This document shows positions 43,307-52,362 of a stretch of 59,469 bases of DNA, in pieces. The notes beneath the pieces are model-generated. The model was not told the DNA's origin. It did no database searches and saw only the letters and a list, made by a program, of their open reading frames with translations. The translations under genes and the position numbers were made by a program. The stretch comes from Bordetella parapertussis. Lineage in GTDB: Bacteria; Pseudomonadota; Gammaproteobacteria; Burkholderiales; Burkholderiaceae_B. Numbering within the stretch: position 1 is the stretch's first letter; every line of letters begins with the position of its first letter. The stretch covers positions 1-59,469 of the forward strand of contig CAMDEF010000019.1 of assembly GCA_945895265.1 (NCBI GenBank). The letters run 5' to 3'.

Positions 43307-45019
43307 TTGGACCATAACATCACCGTCATCACAACCATTGCTGCGGCTTTTATTGCAGCCTTGTGTCTTGGATTCCTCGCAGAGAAAATTAAAATTCCTG
43401 CGTTGGTCGGGTATTTGGTGGCGGGCATTGTTATCGGCCCAGCGACGCCAGGATTTAGTGCCGACACTGCCATCGCTGCTCAGTTGTCAGAGATCGGCAT
43501 CATGCTGCTGATGTTTGGTGTTGGCCTACATTTCTCGCCGAGCGAGTTGTTCTCGGTCAAGCGAGTCGCTGTGCCTGGCGCGCTGATACAAATGTCGTTG
43601 ACAACATCGGTGGGTGCTGGGATCGCATGGCTTTGGGGCTGGGGATTGGCGCCCAGCCTGATCTTTGGGCTATGCCTAGCATGCGCCAGCACCGTGGTCT
43701 TGCTGAAGTCGCTTGAGGTTCGTGGCGAACTCGATACGATGGGGGGGCGTATTGCGGTTGGGTGGTTAGTGGTTCAGGATTTTGTCACACTGTTGACTCT
43801 GGTGTTGCTGCCGCCTTTCGCTGAGATCATCGGGAGCGCAAAAACTAGCACTGGTGCTGCAAGTACGGGGCACGGTTCACTTTGGCTAACAGTTGGTCAT
43901 ACGCTTCTGCTTGTAGGTGCTTTCGTCGTGCTGATGTTTGTCGTGGGCAAGCGTGTTTTACCGTGGTTGCTGTGGCAGGTTGCGAAAACAGGTTCTCGAG
44001 AATTATTTACTCTGGCAGTTGTGACGACTGCAATTGGCATTGCTCTAGGAGCAGCGTCATTTTTTAATGTCTCGTTTGCGTTGGGCGCCTTCGTAGCGGG
44101 TTCGGTTATGCGGAATTCAGAGTTTAGCCATCGAGCGGCCGAGGAAACTCTGCCCTTACGCGACGCGTTCTCGGTCTTATTTTTTGTATCAATTGGCATG
44201 ATGGTTGATCCGGCAGTATTTCTGAGCCAGCCCGGGCAGATACTCGTCGTGGTGATGGTAGTTATGTTTGTTAACTTCGCAGGTGCGGTCGCGATCGTCA
44301 TCGCGAATGGATACCCCCTGAGCACGGCATTATCGATTGGAGCGAGCTTGGGGCAAATTGGTGAGTTCTCAATTATTCTTGGAGGGCTTGCGTTAAGTTT
44401 AGGTGTGATTGACTCAGAGGTGATGAATCTCGTGCTCGCTGGTGTGTTGTTGTCGATCACGTTCAACACTCTGCTGTTTAAAGCAGTAGAGCCGTTGCGT
44501 CGCTGGGTACTGAGTCGGTCAGCTTTAGCAAGAAAACTGGATCTAAGGCAGGACCCCACTGCGGCGCTACCCATGAGTACAGATCGCAAATATTTAGAAG
44601 GACAGCTGGTCCTGATAGGGTATGGGAGAATAGGCAAGAGGATAGGTCAGGCGCTGACCGAGCGCGGTATTCCATACGTGATTATTGAGCAAAGTCGAGA
44701 GCTGGTTGAAGCTTTGCGCGAGGAGGGTTTTGCTGCGGTATCCGGAAGCCTTGGCGATCCTGCTGTGTTGATTCAAGCGCACATTGCGAAAGCTGCCATG
44801 CTGGTTATCGCAACTCCAGATACCGTTCATGTAAGACAAACGGTTGAGACAGCGAGACTATTGAACCCGAATATTGAAATCATCGTGCGCACGCATAGTG
44901 AAGATGAGTCCGAGTTATTAACAGCAGACGGTTTCGGGAAGATATTTTTTGGGGAAGATGAATTGGCGAAGGGGATGGTGCGCCATATATTTGATCGTTT
45001 TGCACCGAAAACGCACTGA
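43307..45019 (+). CDS. ybaL: Cation:proton antiporter, YbaL/KefB family
   Basis: CPA2-family monovalent cation:proton antiporter, 570 residues: a membrane domain of about 12 helices (to residue 390), then a TrkA-N/RCK domain with LVLIGYGRIGKRIG (GxGxxG) that binds NAD(H). TTG 43307 with GAGAAG upstream aligns with the YbaL start; TTG 43289 is the alternative. The core segments LVGYLVAGIVIGP, LLMFGVGLHFSP and LSHRAAEETLPLRDAFSVLFFVSIGMM-like region match E. coli YbaL closely. Probable role in K+/H+ homeostasis or pH stress. Confidence 0.88.
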   Translation: MDHNITVITTIAAAFIAALCLGFLAEKIKIPALVGYLVAGIVIGPATPGFSADTAIAAQLSEIGIMLLMFGVGLHFSPSELFSVKRVAVPGALIQMSLTTSVGAGIAWLWGWGLAPSLIFGLCLACASTVVLLKSLEVRGELDTMGGRIAVGWLVVQDFVTLLTLVLLPPFAEIIGSAKTSTGAASTGHGSLWLTVGHTLLLVGAFVVLMFVVGKRVLPWLLWQVAKTGSRELFTLAVVTTAIGIALGAASFFNVSFALGAFVAGSVMRNSEFSHRAAEETLPLRDAFSVLFFVSIGMMVDPAVFLSQPGQILVVVMVVMFVNFAGAVAIVIANGYPLSTALSIGASLGQIGEFSIILGGLALSLGVIDSEVMNLVLAGVLLSITFNTLLFKAVEPLRRWVLSRSALARKLDLRQDPTAALPMSTDRKYLEGQLVLIGYGRIGKRIGQALTERGIPYVIIEQSRELVEALREEGFAAVSGSLGDPAVLIQAHIAKAAMLVIATPDTVHVRQTVETARLLNPNIEIIVRTHSEDESELLTADGFGKIFFGEDELAKGMVRHIFDRFAPKTH

Positions 45020-45110
45020 TTCTGATACCCAAATCAGATCTCAACTCGAAAACTGAATAGTGATAGAGCATGGGTCAAATGAAAGAAGGCCCCATTAATT
45101 TACAGGCCCC

Positions 45111-45395
45111 TCATGTAAAAACGTTGAGACTGTGCAACCAAGATGCGCAGCTACCTAAAGTTGGGTGCGCTGCGAATAGCATCTCGCGAACAGGCGTAAA
45201 TATTCGCACGCGATAATCCGCTGAAAGGTCAGTAGGTGGTAGCAGGAATGTTGTCTCTGCAAGATTGGTCCATGCGGCAAACCTTTGCATTTGCTCATCG
45301 CTCAGGCCATCAGCATCAACAACGACCGCTAACCCGTTACCTTGCAGTGGAACGGGGCTAAACACATCACATTGAATAAACCTGCGAGCTTTCAT
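45111..45395 (-). pseudogene. PhzF family protein, 3'-truncated
   Basis: N-terminal third (94 codons) of a PhzF-type epimerase/isomerase. GNGLAVVVDADGLSD, LAETTFLLPP (catalytic Glu region) and VREMLFAAHPTLGSC are recognisable, then the frame ends after ASWLHSLNVFT. The family normally has about 260-300 residues, and nothing homologous follows downstream. The start at 45395 matches the family; an upstream ATG at 45440 is not needed. Confidence 0.8.
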
Positions 45396-45512
45396 TATTG
45401 ACCTAGAAAAATAATTGCCATTATCTTTGGCATACCCCAATGCTAGGCGTTGAAATTAAGTTTGGCAACAACCAGACGCCTTTAGAAACATCCAGTTACA
45501 AGCGCACAAAAG

Positions 45513-45545
45513 CAAAAACCCCAGCGCGAACGCAGGGGTATTTTC
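45513..45545 (-). terminator. UUCG-loop terminator (copy 3)
   Basis: On the minus strand: CCCCTGCG-TTCG-CGCTGGGG-TTTTTGC, one mismatch in the stem, about 90 bp downstream of the HAD gene stop codon. Good intrinsic terminator with a stable tetraloop and a T-run. Confidence 0.8.
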
Positions 45546-45627
45546 AGTTTCAGATGTTTGCTCGAGGCTAAATCCAACGAGCCTTGGGTGCTAGATACTT
45601 AACCTTGTATCTTCTAGGTATAAATGA

Positions 45628-46605
45628 TTATTTCCTAAAAATCAGAGCCCAGTCGGACTTCATGCTGACGACCAACCAGTTCCGTAGCGCTGCCTCGTCT
45701 AACGCTTTATCGAGACGACCAATTGGTGACTTGCGATCGTACGCAACTTCGCGCTCATTGTCTGTGTGCTGAATGATGACACCAAGCCGTACGCCCGAGC
45801 CAGCAGTCACCCACTGAAGCATTTCTAGATCTCCGTCTGAATTACCAAATGCAGCGATTGGACGACGGCCGATAAACTGGTGAATGGCGACAGGCTTGTC
45901 TGCCTTATCGTCGATGAAATTTATTTCGGGTAGTCGTATTAACTCGGGGATTCCATTGCGCGATACGAGTTTCGTTTTAATTGAGCTCCCAATCACTTGC
46001 TCAGGTGGGATGCCATATATGCGTTCAGACCATGGGCGCATGAATTCAACGCCACCACCTGAAACAATATAGTTTTTAAATCCATGCTTCTTAAAATAGC
46101 TCAGCACTTCAAGCATAGGCAGATACACCAGATCTGTGTAGGGTCGCTTATGTGTTGGATGCACCGCTGTAGAAAGCCAGTCGGATACGATTTTTGAGTA
46201 GTCAGTTGTACTCATCCCGGCGTGGGTTGCAGTGATTAATTTAAGCAGGCCGTGTTCGCCTTGCTGCCGCAGTGTCTGGAGATCGCCCTCAAGTACGGCC
46301 TGAAAAGGTTGCGTGACGCGCCACTCAGGGTGCTGAGGCGCTAACTCCTTGACTCGATCAATTGCAAACGTCAATTGAACATAGTTTGGTTGCTCGCTCC
46401 AAAGCGTGCCATCATTATCAAACACTGCGATCCTATCTTCAATTGGAACAAAGTCAGGTGAACCAGGTTGAGTTGTCTTGTGTATAAAACTGATGATCAA
46501 TTGTTTTGCCGGCCCATTACGCCAAGAGGGTAAAGGGTCTGCCGCATGCGCAGTGCTAACGCTAAGAAGCAAAATAATAATTGTTCTGATGATTAGATTT
46601 TTCAT
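45628..46605 (-). CDS. HAD family acid phosphatase-like hydrolase, secreted
   Basis: Haloacid dehalogenase superfamily phosphatase, 325 residues, with a signal peptide (residues 1-21, ending AHA). Motif I is VFDNDGTLW with Asp63 nucleophile and Asp65; motif II is YIVSGGGVEF; motif IV is FGNSDGDLEML. It resembles phosphoserine phosphatase-like periplasmic phosphatases. Two degenerate fragments of a related gene copy lie at 36.6 and 39.8 kb. Substrate unknown. Confidence 0.87.
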   Translation of the reverse strand: MKNLIIRTIIILLLSVSTAHAADPLPSWRNGPAKQLIISFIHKTTQPGSPDFVPIEDRIAVFDNDGTLWSEQPNYVQLTFAIDRVKELAPQHPEWRVTQPFQAVLEGDLQTLRQQGEHGLLKLITATHAGMSTTDYSKIVSDWLSTAVHPTHKRPYTDLVYLPMLEVLSYFKKHGFKNYIVSGGGVEFMRPWSERIYGIPPEQVIGSSIKTKLVSRNGIPELIRLPEINFIDDKADKPVAIHQFIGRRPIAAFGNSDGDLEMLQWVTAGSGVRLGVIIQHTDNEREVAYDRKSPIGRLDKALDEAALRNWLVVSMKSDWALIFRK

Positions 46606-46647
46606 AAGTTTGAGGGCTTGAATAGAGCGTCGTACTCAGACGTATTA

Positions 46648-46794
46648 TCAAAAATTAATCGAATGAGGGGTGACGGTCAAGTCGAGGGCCGTTTGACCTT
46701 GCCGTCCATAGAAAGCGTTGTAGCCATCCCCAAGAGGCAACCAAGCTTCGTACTCTAATTTGTTGACGGGTCTGATAAATCGCGGGCTTGGCAT
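46648..46794 (-). pseudogene. GNAT acetyltransferase N-terminal fragment
   Basis: A 48-residue frame on the minus strand encodes an IRPV...YEAWLPLGDGYNAFYGR segment, typical of the start of a GNAT protein of the RPV-xxxxxWLxLWxGYNxFY type, then a stop. The rest is missing. It occupies much of the 216-bp gap between the HAD and beta-barrel genes. Confidence 0.5.
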
Positions 46795-46821
46795 TTTGAC
46801 TAGGATTGCGGCAAGTGCCTG

Positions 46822-47640
46822 TTAAAAAGAGTAGCCTATACCCACTAACAATTGATAACTGTTTAAGTTATGGCTTCCAGTAATACTTGTGACGCTTGCG
46901 TTGCGTAGTCCGACTGCCGATTTTGAGGCGCTGTTTCCGACTGCAGAATAGGAGCCTGTTTGGCTTGTGTTATACGAAAAATAGTTTGCCTCTACAAAAC
47001 CATACAGACCTTTGGTTAGGATTTGCCTATAACCAATGCCTAACATATAGCCGCCATCGGTTGAGTTGTCATAACTACCAGCAGTCGTCGTGGGAATCGT
47101 CGTTGAGATACCGTTATTGATGGTGGTGACAGAGGTTGCGCGTTTTACTTTAGAGCTTATTTGGGTATATCCTGCCTTCAAATAAAGTAATTTTTCGTTG
47201 TCAATGGCATAAGCAGGGCTAATAAAATAGTTGTAGCGTCCATGGAGTTGAACTGACTTTCCATTCGCAGTCATTGCTGAACCACGGGGTAGTAAGTCAA
47301 CACCTTGGGTGTCATCTTTTACTGTGGCAATCATAGAGGAGCTTGTTTGGGAGAGTGCAGAGTAATCGATGCCAACGCCAAGGAGCCAGGAGGGGCTCAT
47401 TTGCCAGTAATAGCCTAGACCAAATATTAACGGTGCTCCCCCAAACGTTTGAGACATGGGTAGAGTATAAACATCGTGACCAGTAGATGGAACTTCCCGT
47501 GAAGATCCAGTGATCTTGGTTAACTGATTACTTTCGTAGCCAGACGAGAACTGACCATAAAATCCAGCAAAGGAAGACTGAGCGGACACCGCACTACAAA
47601 ATAAGCTAAAAGATGCTGTTAAAAATAATCGTGTTTTCAT
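46822..47640 (-). CDS. Outer-membrane beta-barrel protein (paralogue 1)
   Basis: Predicted small OmpA/opacity-like beta-barrel, 272 residues from ATG 47640, signal peptide ending VSAQ near 21. The mature start SFAGFYGQFSSGYESN and the C-terminal LLVGIGYSF with a terminal Phe are shared with three nearby paralogues. It has the longest external loops of the four. The family has no known function here; adhesion, porin or structural roles are possible. The larger frame from 47706 is not supported. Confidence 0.82.
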   Translation of the reverse strand: MKTRLFLTASFSLFCSAVSAQSSFAGFYGQFSSGYESNQLTKITGSSREVPSTGHDVYTLPMSQTFGGAPLIFGLGYYWQMSPSWLLGVGIDYSALSQTSSSMIATVKDDTQGVDLLPRGSAMTANGKSVQLHGRYNYFISPAYAIDNEKLLYLKAGYTQISSKVKRATSVTTINNGISTTIPTTTAGSYDNSTDGGYMLGIGYRQILTKGLYGFVEANYFSYNTSQTGSYSAVGNSASKSAVGLRNASVTSITGSHNLNSYQLLVGIGYSF

Positions 47641-47758
47641 TTTTTCTGTCGCGATCGCCGCGGCACCTCGGTAGAACACGAACGGGGCTTGCGACATGCG
47701 ACCCAAACGAATTGAAATCAGATGTCACAAGGTAGCTTTTGTTGCAGCTTAGAATTAA

Positions 47759-48439
47759 TTAAAATTTATATCCAATACCAACTAAAACATTGAATACGTT
47801 TGCGCTTGATGTTATCGAGGCGCTTGCAGGCCTGCCTCCAATCACACCAGTTTGAGTGTTAGTTTGTTTTCCGTAGCTGGCGTAATTAACTTCACCAAAA
47901 CCGTATAGACCGCCTTTGACTATTTGCTTATATCCTAGGCCGAGAGAGTATCCATTGGTATTATTGGAGCTTGAGCCATCACTTGATTCCTCGCGCATGG
48001 TGGCGCCTGTGAAACCAATTTTTGCGTAGGCAAGACCATCATCTCCTACAACCAGACCTGGCGATACAAAAAAGTTGTATGAGTTTGTCTTTCTGTATGT
48101 TCCAACAGAGGTATCAGCGCTAACTCCTGCTAAGGTAAGGTTTGCATTTTGGGAGTTTCCAGAAATTGGCGAGTACTCAGCGCCAACGCCTAATACAAAG
48201 TTTTTATTGATAGCAAAGTTGTAGCCCGCAGTAATAGTCCCAGCGAAGCTATTTGAATTACTAGTGCGAATTTCAGATGGGATGCCAACTCCGCCAACAC
48301 TGAGAGATGTTGAAAGGGATGGGGAGACGGTTTCGTAACCAATACCGATTTGACCATAAGCGCCCACAAACGTTGGCTGAGCCATTGCTGTGCCAGCCAT
48401 CACTGTAGCCGCTGCTGTTACTAATAATTTCATTTTCAT
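47759..48439 (-). CDS. Outer-membrane beta-barrel protein (paralogue 2)
   Basis: A 226-residue member of the same family: signal peptide ending AMAQ near residue 21, mature start PTFVGAYGQIGIGYETVS, eight or so amphipathic strands, and C-terminal LVGIGYKF. ATG 48433 is a possible second start. It is most like paralogue 4 (50269-50961) in its strand pattern. Placed 119 bp from paralogue 1 in the same direction. Confidence 0.83.
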   Translation of the reverse strand: MKMKLLVTAAATVMAGTAMAQPTFVGAYGQIGIGYETVSPSLSTSLSVGGVGIPSEIRTSNSNSFAGTITAGYNFAINKNFVLGVGAEYSPISGNSQNANLTLAGVSADTSVGTYRKTNSYNFFVSPGLVVGDDGLAYAKIGFTGATMREESSDGSSSNNTNGYSLGLGYKQIVKGGLYGFGEVNYASYGKQTNTQTGVIGGRPASASITSSANVFNVLVGIGYKF

Positions 48440-48581
48440 TTTTGACCTTTTTATTTCTTAGTAGGGACAAGTTAATGGCTTGAATAATTATGGTAGCAGT
48501 ATTAGCTATTTCCTTGAAAGTACTTACGATCCCAGCGGTCGCAGATGCCAATGGGCTCAGCAGGCTGCCGACCAATGATCT

Positions 48582-49259
48582 TCAGCCAATAAAACCAAGC
48601 GTTTCCTCGGTGCTAGCCACTTGACAGTAAATCCAGTTGATCGTCGTTAGTTCGTTCTCATGCAGCGTATCTGTAGCGGCTGCACACGCATCATGGCAGA
48701 CTAGTACATCAAAGCTTTCATCGGCCAAACTCCGGACCGTACTCGATACACATTGATCTGTAAAAATGCCAACACAAATCACATGGCGAATTCCGACATT
48801 GTTGAGTATTAGCCGCAGGTTCGTACCAGTCAGAGCACTGTCGGTAGTTTTTAGCACCATGATTTCTTCTGGCCTTGGCGCTAGCTCGTCGATAATCTGA
48901 CTAGCATGCTCCCCCTTGGGCAATAGCAAGTTGTTGAAACCCGGTTTGCGTTGCGACAGAGAACGATCACGGCCATCCGGTGTTTGGCAAGCGATACGCG
49001 CAAACATGACATTCATGGATTTATCGCGACAGTTTTTGATTAGACGCTGAATATTGGGAATGACTAGCCCATGCATACGCTGCATAAAAGGTGCCCAGCG
49101 CTCACGTTCTAGGGGATCAGACGCTTCGACTAGATAGGCATTTTGCACATCAATCACAAGTAGCGCTGTCTCGGCGGGATCCAAATCAAGATCTTGCGGG
49201 ATCGGTGCATGTTCGTAATAAAACGATCGATAGGCAGTTTTCCAACTTTTGTCAGTCAA
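48582..49259 (-). CDS. Cysteine hydrolase, isochorismatase family
   Basis: Isochorismatase-fold hydrolase, 225 residues. The triad is Asp37 in LLVIDVQNAY, Lys137 in VLKTTDSAL and Cys170 in GIFTDQCVSS. Members hydrolyse N-carbamoyl amides, ureides or isochorismate. It is inserted among four outer-membrane beta-barrel genes on the same strand, between paralogues 2 and 3. Whether it works with them is not known. Confidence 0.9.
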   Translation of the reverse strand: MTDKSWKTAYRSFYYEHAPIPQDLDLDPAETALLVIDVQNAYLVEASDPLERERWAPFMQRMHGLVIPNIQRLIKNCRDKSMNVMFARIACQTPDGRDRSLSQRKPGFNNLLLPKGEHASQIIDELAPRPEEIMVLKTTDSALTGTNLRLILNNVGIRHVICVGIFTDQCVSSTVRSLADESFDVLVCHDACAAATDTLHENELTTINWIYCQVASTEETLGFIG

Positions 49260-49318
49260 AATTAATCTCCAACACCACAGTTTTGCTGTTCGGGAAAAGC
49301 TTTAGGCGCGGGGCAAGA

Positions 49319-50020
49319 CTAAAATTTATAGCCTAACCCCAACAAAAAATTATATGCACTGACGTTTGGATTTGAGGAAATCGTTCCTCCGCCACCATTC
49401 GAGTACGAGTAGGTCGACAATAGATTAGGTCGTCCATAGGCAAAGTAATTTAGCTCTGCAAATCCATACAGTCCTTTGGTAAACAATTGCTTGTAGCCCA
49501 GCCCTACGACATAGCCACTTACTTGGGCCTTATTGGACGGGGAAGAGCAGCAATTTGTCTGACTATATTGCACGTTTTGCACCGAATAGCCCAACTTGGC
49601 ATAGAGTAATTTTTCTTGATCGATCGCATACCCTGGTGCAATGAATACGTTAAGACGGTTAGAAATTGAAAATTTATAGTCATAGGTAGTGCTACTGACT
49701 CCAGAGTAGTAAAAACCAACTGGGTTAGTATTTTGTGTTAGAGCAGAGTAGTCGATCCCCACACCTAATGTGAGATTGTTTTTTACAGAGAATATGTAGC
49801 CACCACCTACGACAAGAGGAGCTGTACCCGACGTTGCAGTAAGACTATTCGTCTTGTTAGGGGTATCGCCATAATCAGTCCCAGTCAACTGGGCAGCGCT
49901 TACAGTGTTTTTTTCATAACCACTTGAGATTTGACCATATGCACCAGCAAATTGACTTTGAGCAAATGCTGAACAGCTGAAAACAAGCACAGAGGCGCCC
50001 AATAATAAATTTATTTTCAT
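49319..50020 (-). CDS. Outer-membrane beta-barrel protein (paralogue 3)
   Basis: A 233-residue paralogue: signal peptide ending AFAQ near residue 21, mature start SQFAGAYGQISSGYEKN, and C-terminal LLGLGYKF. It shares a strand pattern with paralogue 1 (DYSALTQ and GYAIDQEKLLY segments). Upstream region has the UUCG terminator of paralogue 4 between them, so each is probably a separate transcript. Confidence 0.83.
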   Translation of the reverse strand: MKINLLLGASVLVFSCSAFAQSQFAGAYGQISSGYEKNTVSAAQLTGTDYGDTPNKTNSLTATSGTAPLVVGGGYIFSVKNNLTLGVGIDYSALTQNTNPVGFYYSGVSSTTYDYKFSISNRLNVFIAPGYAIDQEKLLYAKLGYSVQNVQYSQTNCCSSPSNKAQVSGYVVGLGYKQLFTKGLYGFAELNYFAYGRPNLLSTYSYSNGGGGTISSNPNVSAYNFLLGLGYKF

Positions 50021-50112
50021 ATTGATTCTCGCTTGGAATAACTACGTTTTTGCTGCCACTCATTTTAGCTCAAGCCTTTTACTATCATGTCGTATAAAAC
50101 AAGCCCATAAAA

Positions 50113-50142
50113 ACAAAAACCCCAGCGCGAACGCTGGGGTTT
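50113..50142 (-). terminator. UUCG-loop terminator (copy 4, perfect)
   Basis: On the minus strand: CCCCAGCG-TTCG-CGCTGGGG-TTTTTG; an 8-bp perfect stem, UUCG loop and T-run. It ends the transcript of paralogue 4 or of the remnant between. The best copy of a recurring family. Confidence 0.88.
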
Positions 50143-50262
50143 CAGTAATTTCAGTTCGCTCAACCGCTCGAGCGCTTGATCGAATTCAAAAGAGAATTTT
50201 TCGGCGACCGGAACTCCTGCGTGCTCTCGGTAATAATCTACGACTTCGCCTCGGCCCACCAA
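50127..50262 (-). other. Possible gene tail, unidentified
   Basis: A minus-strand frame (SLLVGRGEVVDYYREHAGVPVA then FEFDQALERLSEL) looks protein-like and ends at the terminator, but has no start and no recognised family. It may be the 3' end of a lost gene. The frame lies directly downstream of paralogue 4. Confidence 0.35.
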
Positions 50263-50268
50263 TAGAGA

Positions 50269-50961
50269 TCAAAACCTATAACCAATGCCAACAAGCCCGT
50301 TGTAGGCTGCCAAACCATTGGTTGCGACTCCGTCGAAACGTGGCCCACCGGGTGGATCGGTCACTGTCATGGTCGCTTTACCATAGTTAGCATAGTTAAA
50401 CTCAACGAACCCATACCAGCCATCATTAAAGAATTGCTTGTAACCCACGCCTAAAGAATAGCCTGTCAAGTTGTCGGTACGTGTAGTGAAATCGGTTGCC
50501 TTTGCGCCTGTATAGCCAATCTTAGCGTACGCCAAACCATCAGTACCAACCATCACTGCAGGTGACAAAAATATATTGTATGACTCTTTCTTTTGCCAAC
50601 GATAGTTATTAGATATGACCATCGGCCCTGCTTGTACGGTAGCTGTCTTGTTTGCGGCAGATCCTGCAAACGGAGAATACTCGACTCCAATACCCAGTAA
50701 AAAACCTTTTGTAATATTCTGATACCAGCCCAATGCAAATGTTCCAGTCAAGCTATTCGCGTTATTTGATGACGTGTTGACTGGTACAGGTGTGAAGTTG
50801 ACCGCCCCTGTAGCGGACTGTTGTGTTTGTGAGACTGCCTCATACCCAATGCCGAGCTGTCCAAAAGCACCTTGGAACTTAGGCTCTTGCGCAAACGAGG
50901 CATTGGCTAAGAAAATTGTTGATGCAGCGAGAAGGAATTTCAGTTTATTCATGTTTTTCAC
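50269..50961 (-). CDS. Outer-membrane beta-barrel protein (paralogue 4)
   Basis: A 230-residue paralogue: signal peptide ending SFAQ near residue 25, mature start EPKFQGAFGQLGIGYEAVS, and C-terminal LVGIGYRF. Its VEYSPFAGSA and GLAYAKIGYTGA segments match paralogue 2 closely, so those two form a subgroup. It is the first of the four in the leftward direction. Confidence 0.83.
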   Translation of the reverse strand: MKNMNKLKFLLAASTIFLANASFAQEPKFQGAFGQLGIGYEAVSQTQQSATGAVNFTPVPVNTSSNNANSLTGTFALGWYQNITKGFLLGIGVEYSPFAGSAANKTATVQAGPMVISNNYRWQKKESYNIFLSPAVMVGTDGLAYAKIGYTGAKATDFTTRTDNLTGYSLGVGYKQFFNDGWYGFVEFNYANYGKATMTVTDPPGGPRFDGVATNGLAAYNGLVGIGYRF

Positions 50962-51063
50962 CCTTTTTATATTTCACGAAACAGCATTCAAATTGTGGTG
51001 CGAGATTGATCAGCATAATGACAATCGACCGACTTTCACTATTAGTTGGCAAACCCAGGGGTT

Positions 51064-52212
51064 TTTCAGTTTTAGATGATGGCTCGGGGCGGAATCGACC
51101 AGAGCCTAAATTTTTGGGCTTACGTATAGGACTGGTTCTTATTTTCCTATAAGGTGTTTCACATAGCCCTCGCGCGTTTGTGGAAGTTTTGCACCTAAGA
51201 CAGCACTTGCGACTTGTGTCCGAAGTATTTGAGCTGTACCCCCAGCAATCGTAAACATTCGAGCATCTCGCACGTGGCGTTCAGCAGCAAATTCACGTGA
51301 GTAACCACTAGATCCAAAGAGTTGCAGTGAATCATTGGTGACTTTAATGGCGGTTTCCGCGGCAATGATCTTGGCTTGGGCGGCTAGTTTTAAATCCGGG
51401 AAGCTACCTACCGGCACATTGGCTGCGCGATGAAGCATGAGCCGCGCGGCATCAAGTGCGATAGACATGTCCGCGATCATCCACTGTAAGCCTTGAAACT
51501 CAGCAATCAATCGGCCAAATTGTTTGCGCTCTTTGCTGTATTGAACAGCTTCTTCGAAAGCACCAACAGCGATACCAAGCGCCACCGTTCCCGCACCCAC
51601 TCGTTGTGCGTTATATGCGTTCATAAGCGCAGCAAAGCCTTTACGTAAATCACCGAGCGGCTTTAATGCCATCGATTCAGGTACTTCTAAGTTGATAAAG
51701 TCTACGTAAGTTTCAGGTATGCCGCGCACACCCATCGCGGGTGTACGTTTAGCGATCACGAGCTCTTTGGGTTCGTTGCCATCACGTACAACGATAAAGC
51801 CACCAATCCCTTGTTCAACACCATCTTCAAACACGCGCGCAAAAATCAGATGCAAGCGCGATACGCCGCCGCCGGTAATCCAATATTTTTGACCGTTGAT
51901 AATGTATCGATCGCCCTTTTTATCGGCGCGTGTGGTCATCTCACTCGCGGCACTCCCCGCGTTGGGTTCAGAAATACAGATTGCCGGTTTATCGCCAGAT
52001 AATACGCACTCAGCGGCAATCTTCTTTTGTTCTTCGGTACCGTAGGCCATGATGGCGCCAATTGCGCCCATGTTGGCTTCAACCGTGATTCGACCCATGG
52101 TGGCACAGGCTTTGGCCATTTCTTCGATCACCAGCGTCGTTTCAAGGTAGCCAAGGCCGCGACCGCCGTATGCCTTTGGTACGGTCATTCCCATAAACCC
52201 TGCTGCATTGAG
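51064..52212. repeat. Direct repeat, left copy (acyl-CoA dehydrogenase region)
   Basis: Corresponds to 58321-59469 at about 7,257 bp offset, same orientation, with high identity. Differences are mostly synonymous. The repeat spans the 3' flank (tRNA-like scrap) and most of the coding region; its right end may extend further, beyond the window for the second copy. Confidence 0.9.
51077..51107 (-). other. tRNA 3'-end-like fragment (left copy)
   Basis: On the minus strand AGGCTCTGGTCGATTCCGCC then CCGAGCCATCA resembles the T-arm and acceptor end of a bacterial tRNA such as tRNA-Phe, but one T of the TTC is missing and no 5' part exists. A degenerate copy of the fragment at 58333-58363. Confidence 0.35.
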
Positions 52213-52341
52213 TTTGGCGATATTGTCCCAAGGGTAAGCCTCCGTGGCATCTGTCTGAGCAGCTGTTGCTTTGAAAACAGTTTCTGCTAACTCACGTGCT
52301 TGAGCTTGAATTCCGAGTTGTTCGTGCGTCAAAATAGTCAT
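51139..52341 (-). CDS. Acyl-CoA dehydrogenase (copy 1)
   Basis: FAD flavoprotein introducing a 2,3 double bond into an acyl-CoA, 400 residues. Recognisable are the AICISEPNAGSAASEM flavin-binding segment, the YIINGQKYWITGG motif and the C-terminal RDARMFTIAGGTAQI region. In that last motif the usual EGT (catalytic Glu in several ACADs) reads GGT, so the base must lie elsewhere, as in some dehydrogenases. It follows a CaiB gene by 21 bp, forming an operon: CoA transfer, then dehydrogenation. A near-identical second copy begins at the right edge. Substrate unknown. Confidence 0.92.
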   Translation of the reverse strand: MTILTHEQLGIQAQARELAETVFKATAAQTDATEAYPWDNIAKLNAAGFMGMTVPKAYGGRGLGYLETTLVIEEMAKACATMGRITVEANMGAIGAIMAYGTEEQKKIAAECVLSGDKPAICISEPNAGSAASEMTTRADKKGDRYIINGQKYWITGGGVSRLHLIFARVFEDGVEQGIGGFIVVRDGNEPKELVIAKRTPAMGVRGIPETYVDFINLEVPESMALKPLGDLRKGFAALMNAYNAQRVGAGTVALGIAVGAFEEAVQYSKERKQFGRLIAEFQGLQWMIADMSIALDAARLMLHRAANVPVGSFPDLKLAAQAKIIAAETAIKVTNDSLQLFGSSGYSREFAAERHVRDARMFTIAGGTAQILRTQVASAVLGAKLPQTREGYVKHLIGK

Positions 52342-52362
52342 TTTTATTGTTTGTCTATGGGT

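Noticed and set aside
43897..44637. 246-codon antisense reading frame inside the antiporter gene
   Set aside because: It is a composition shadow of the intact, strongly conserved YbaL-type gene and has no protein-family features.
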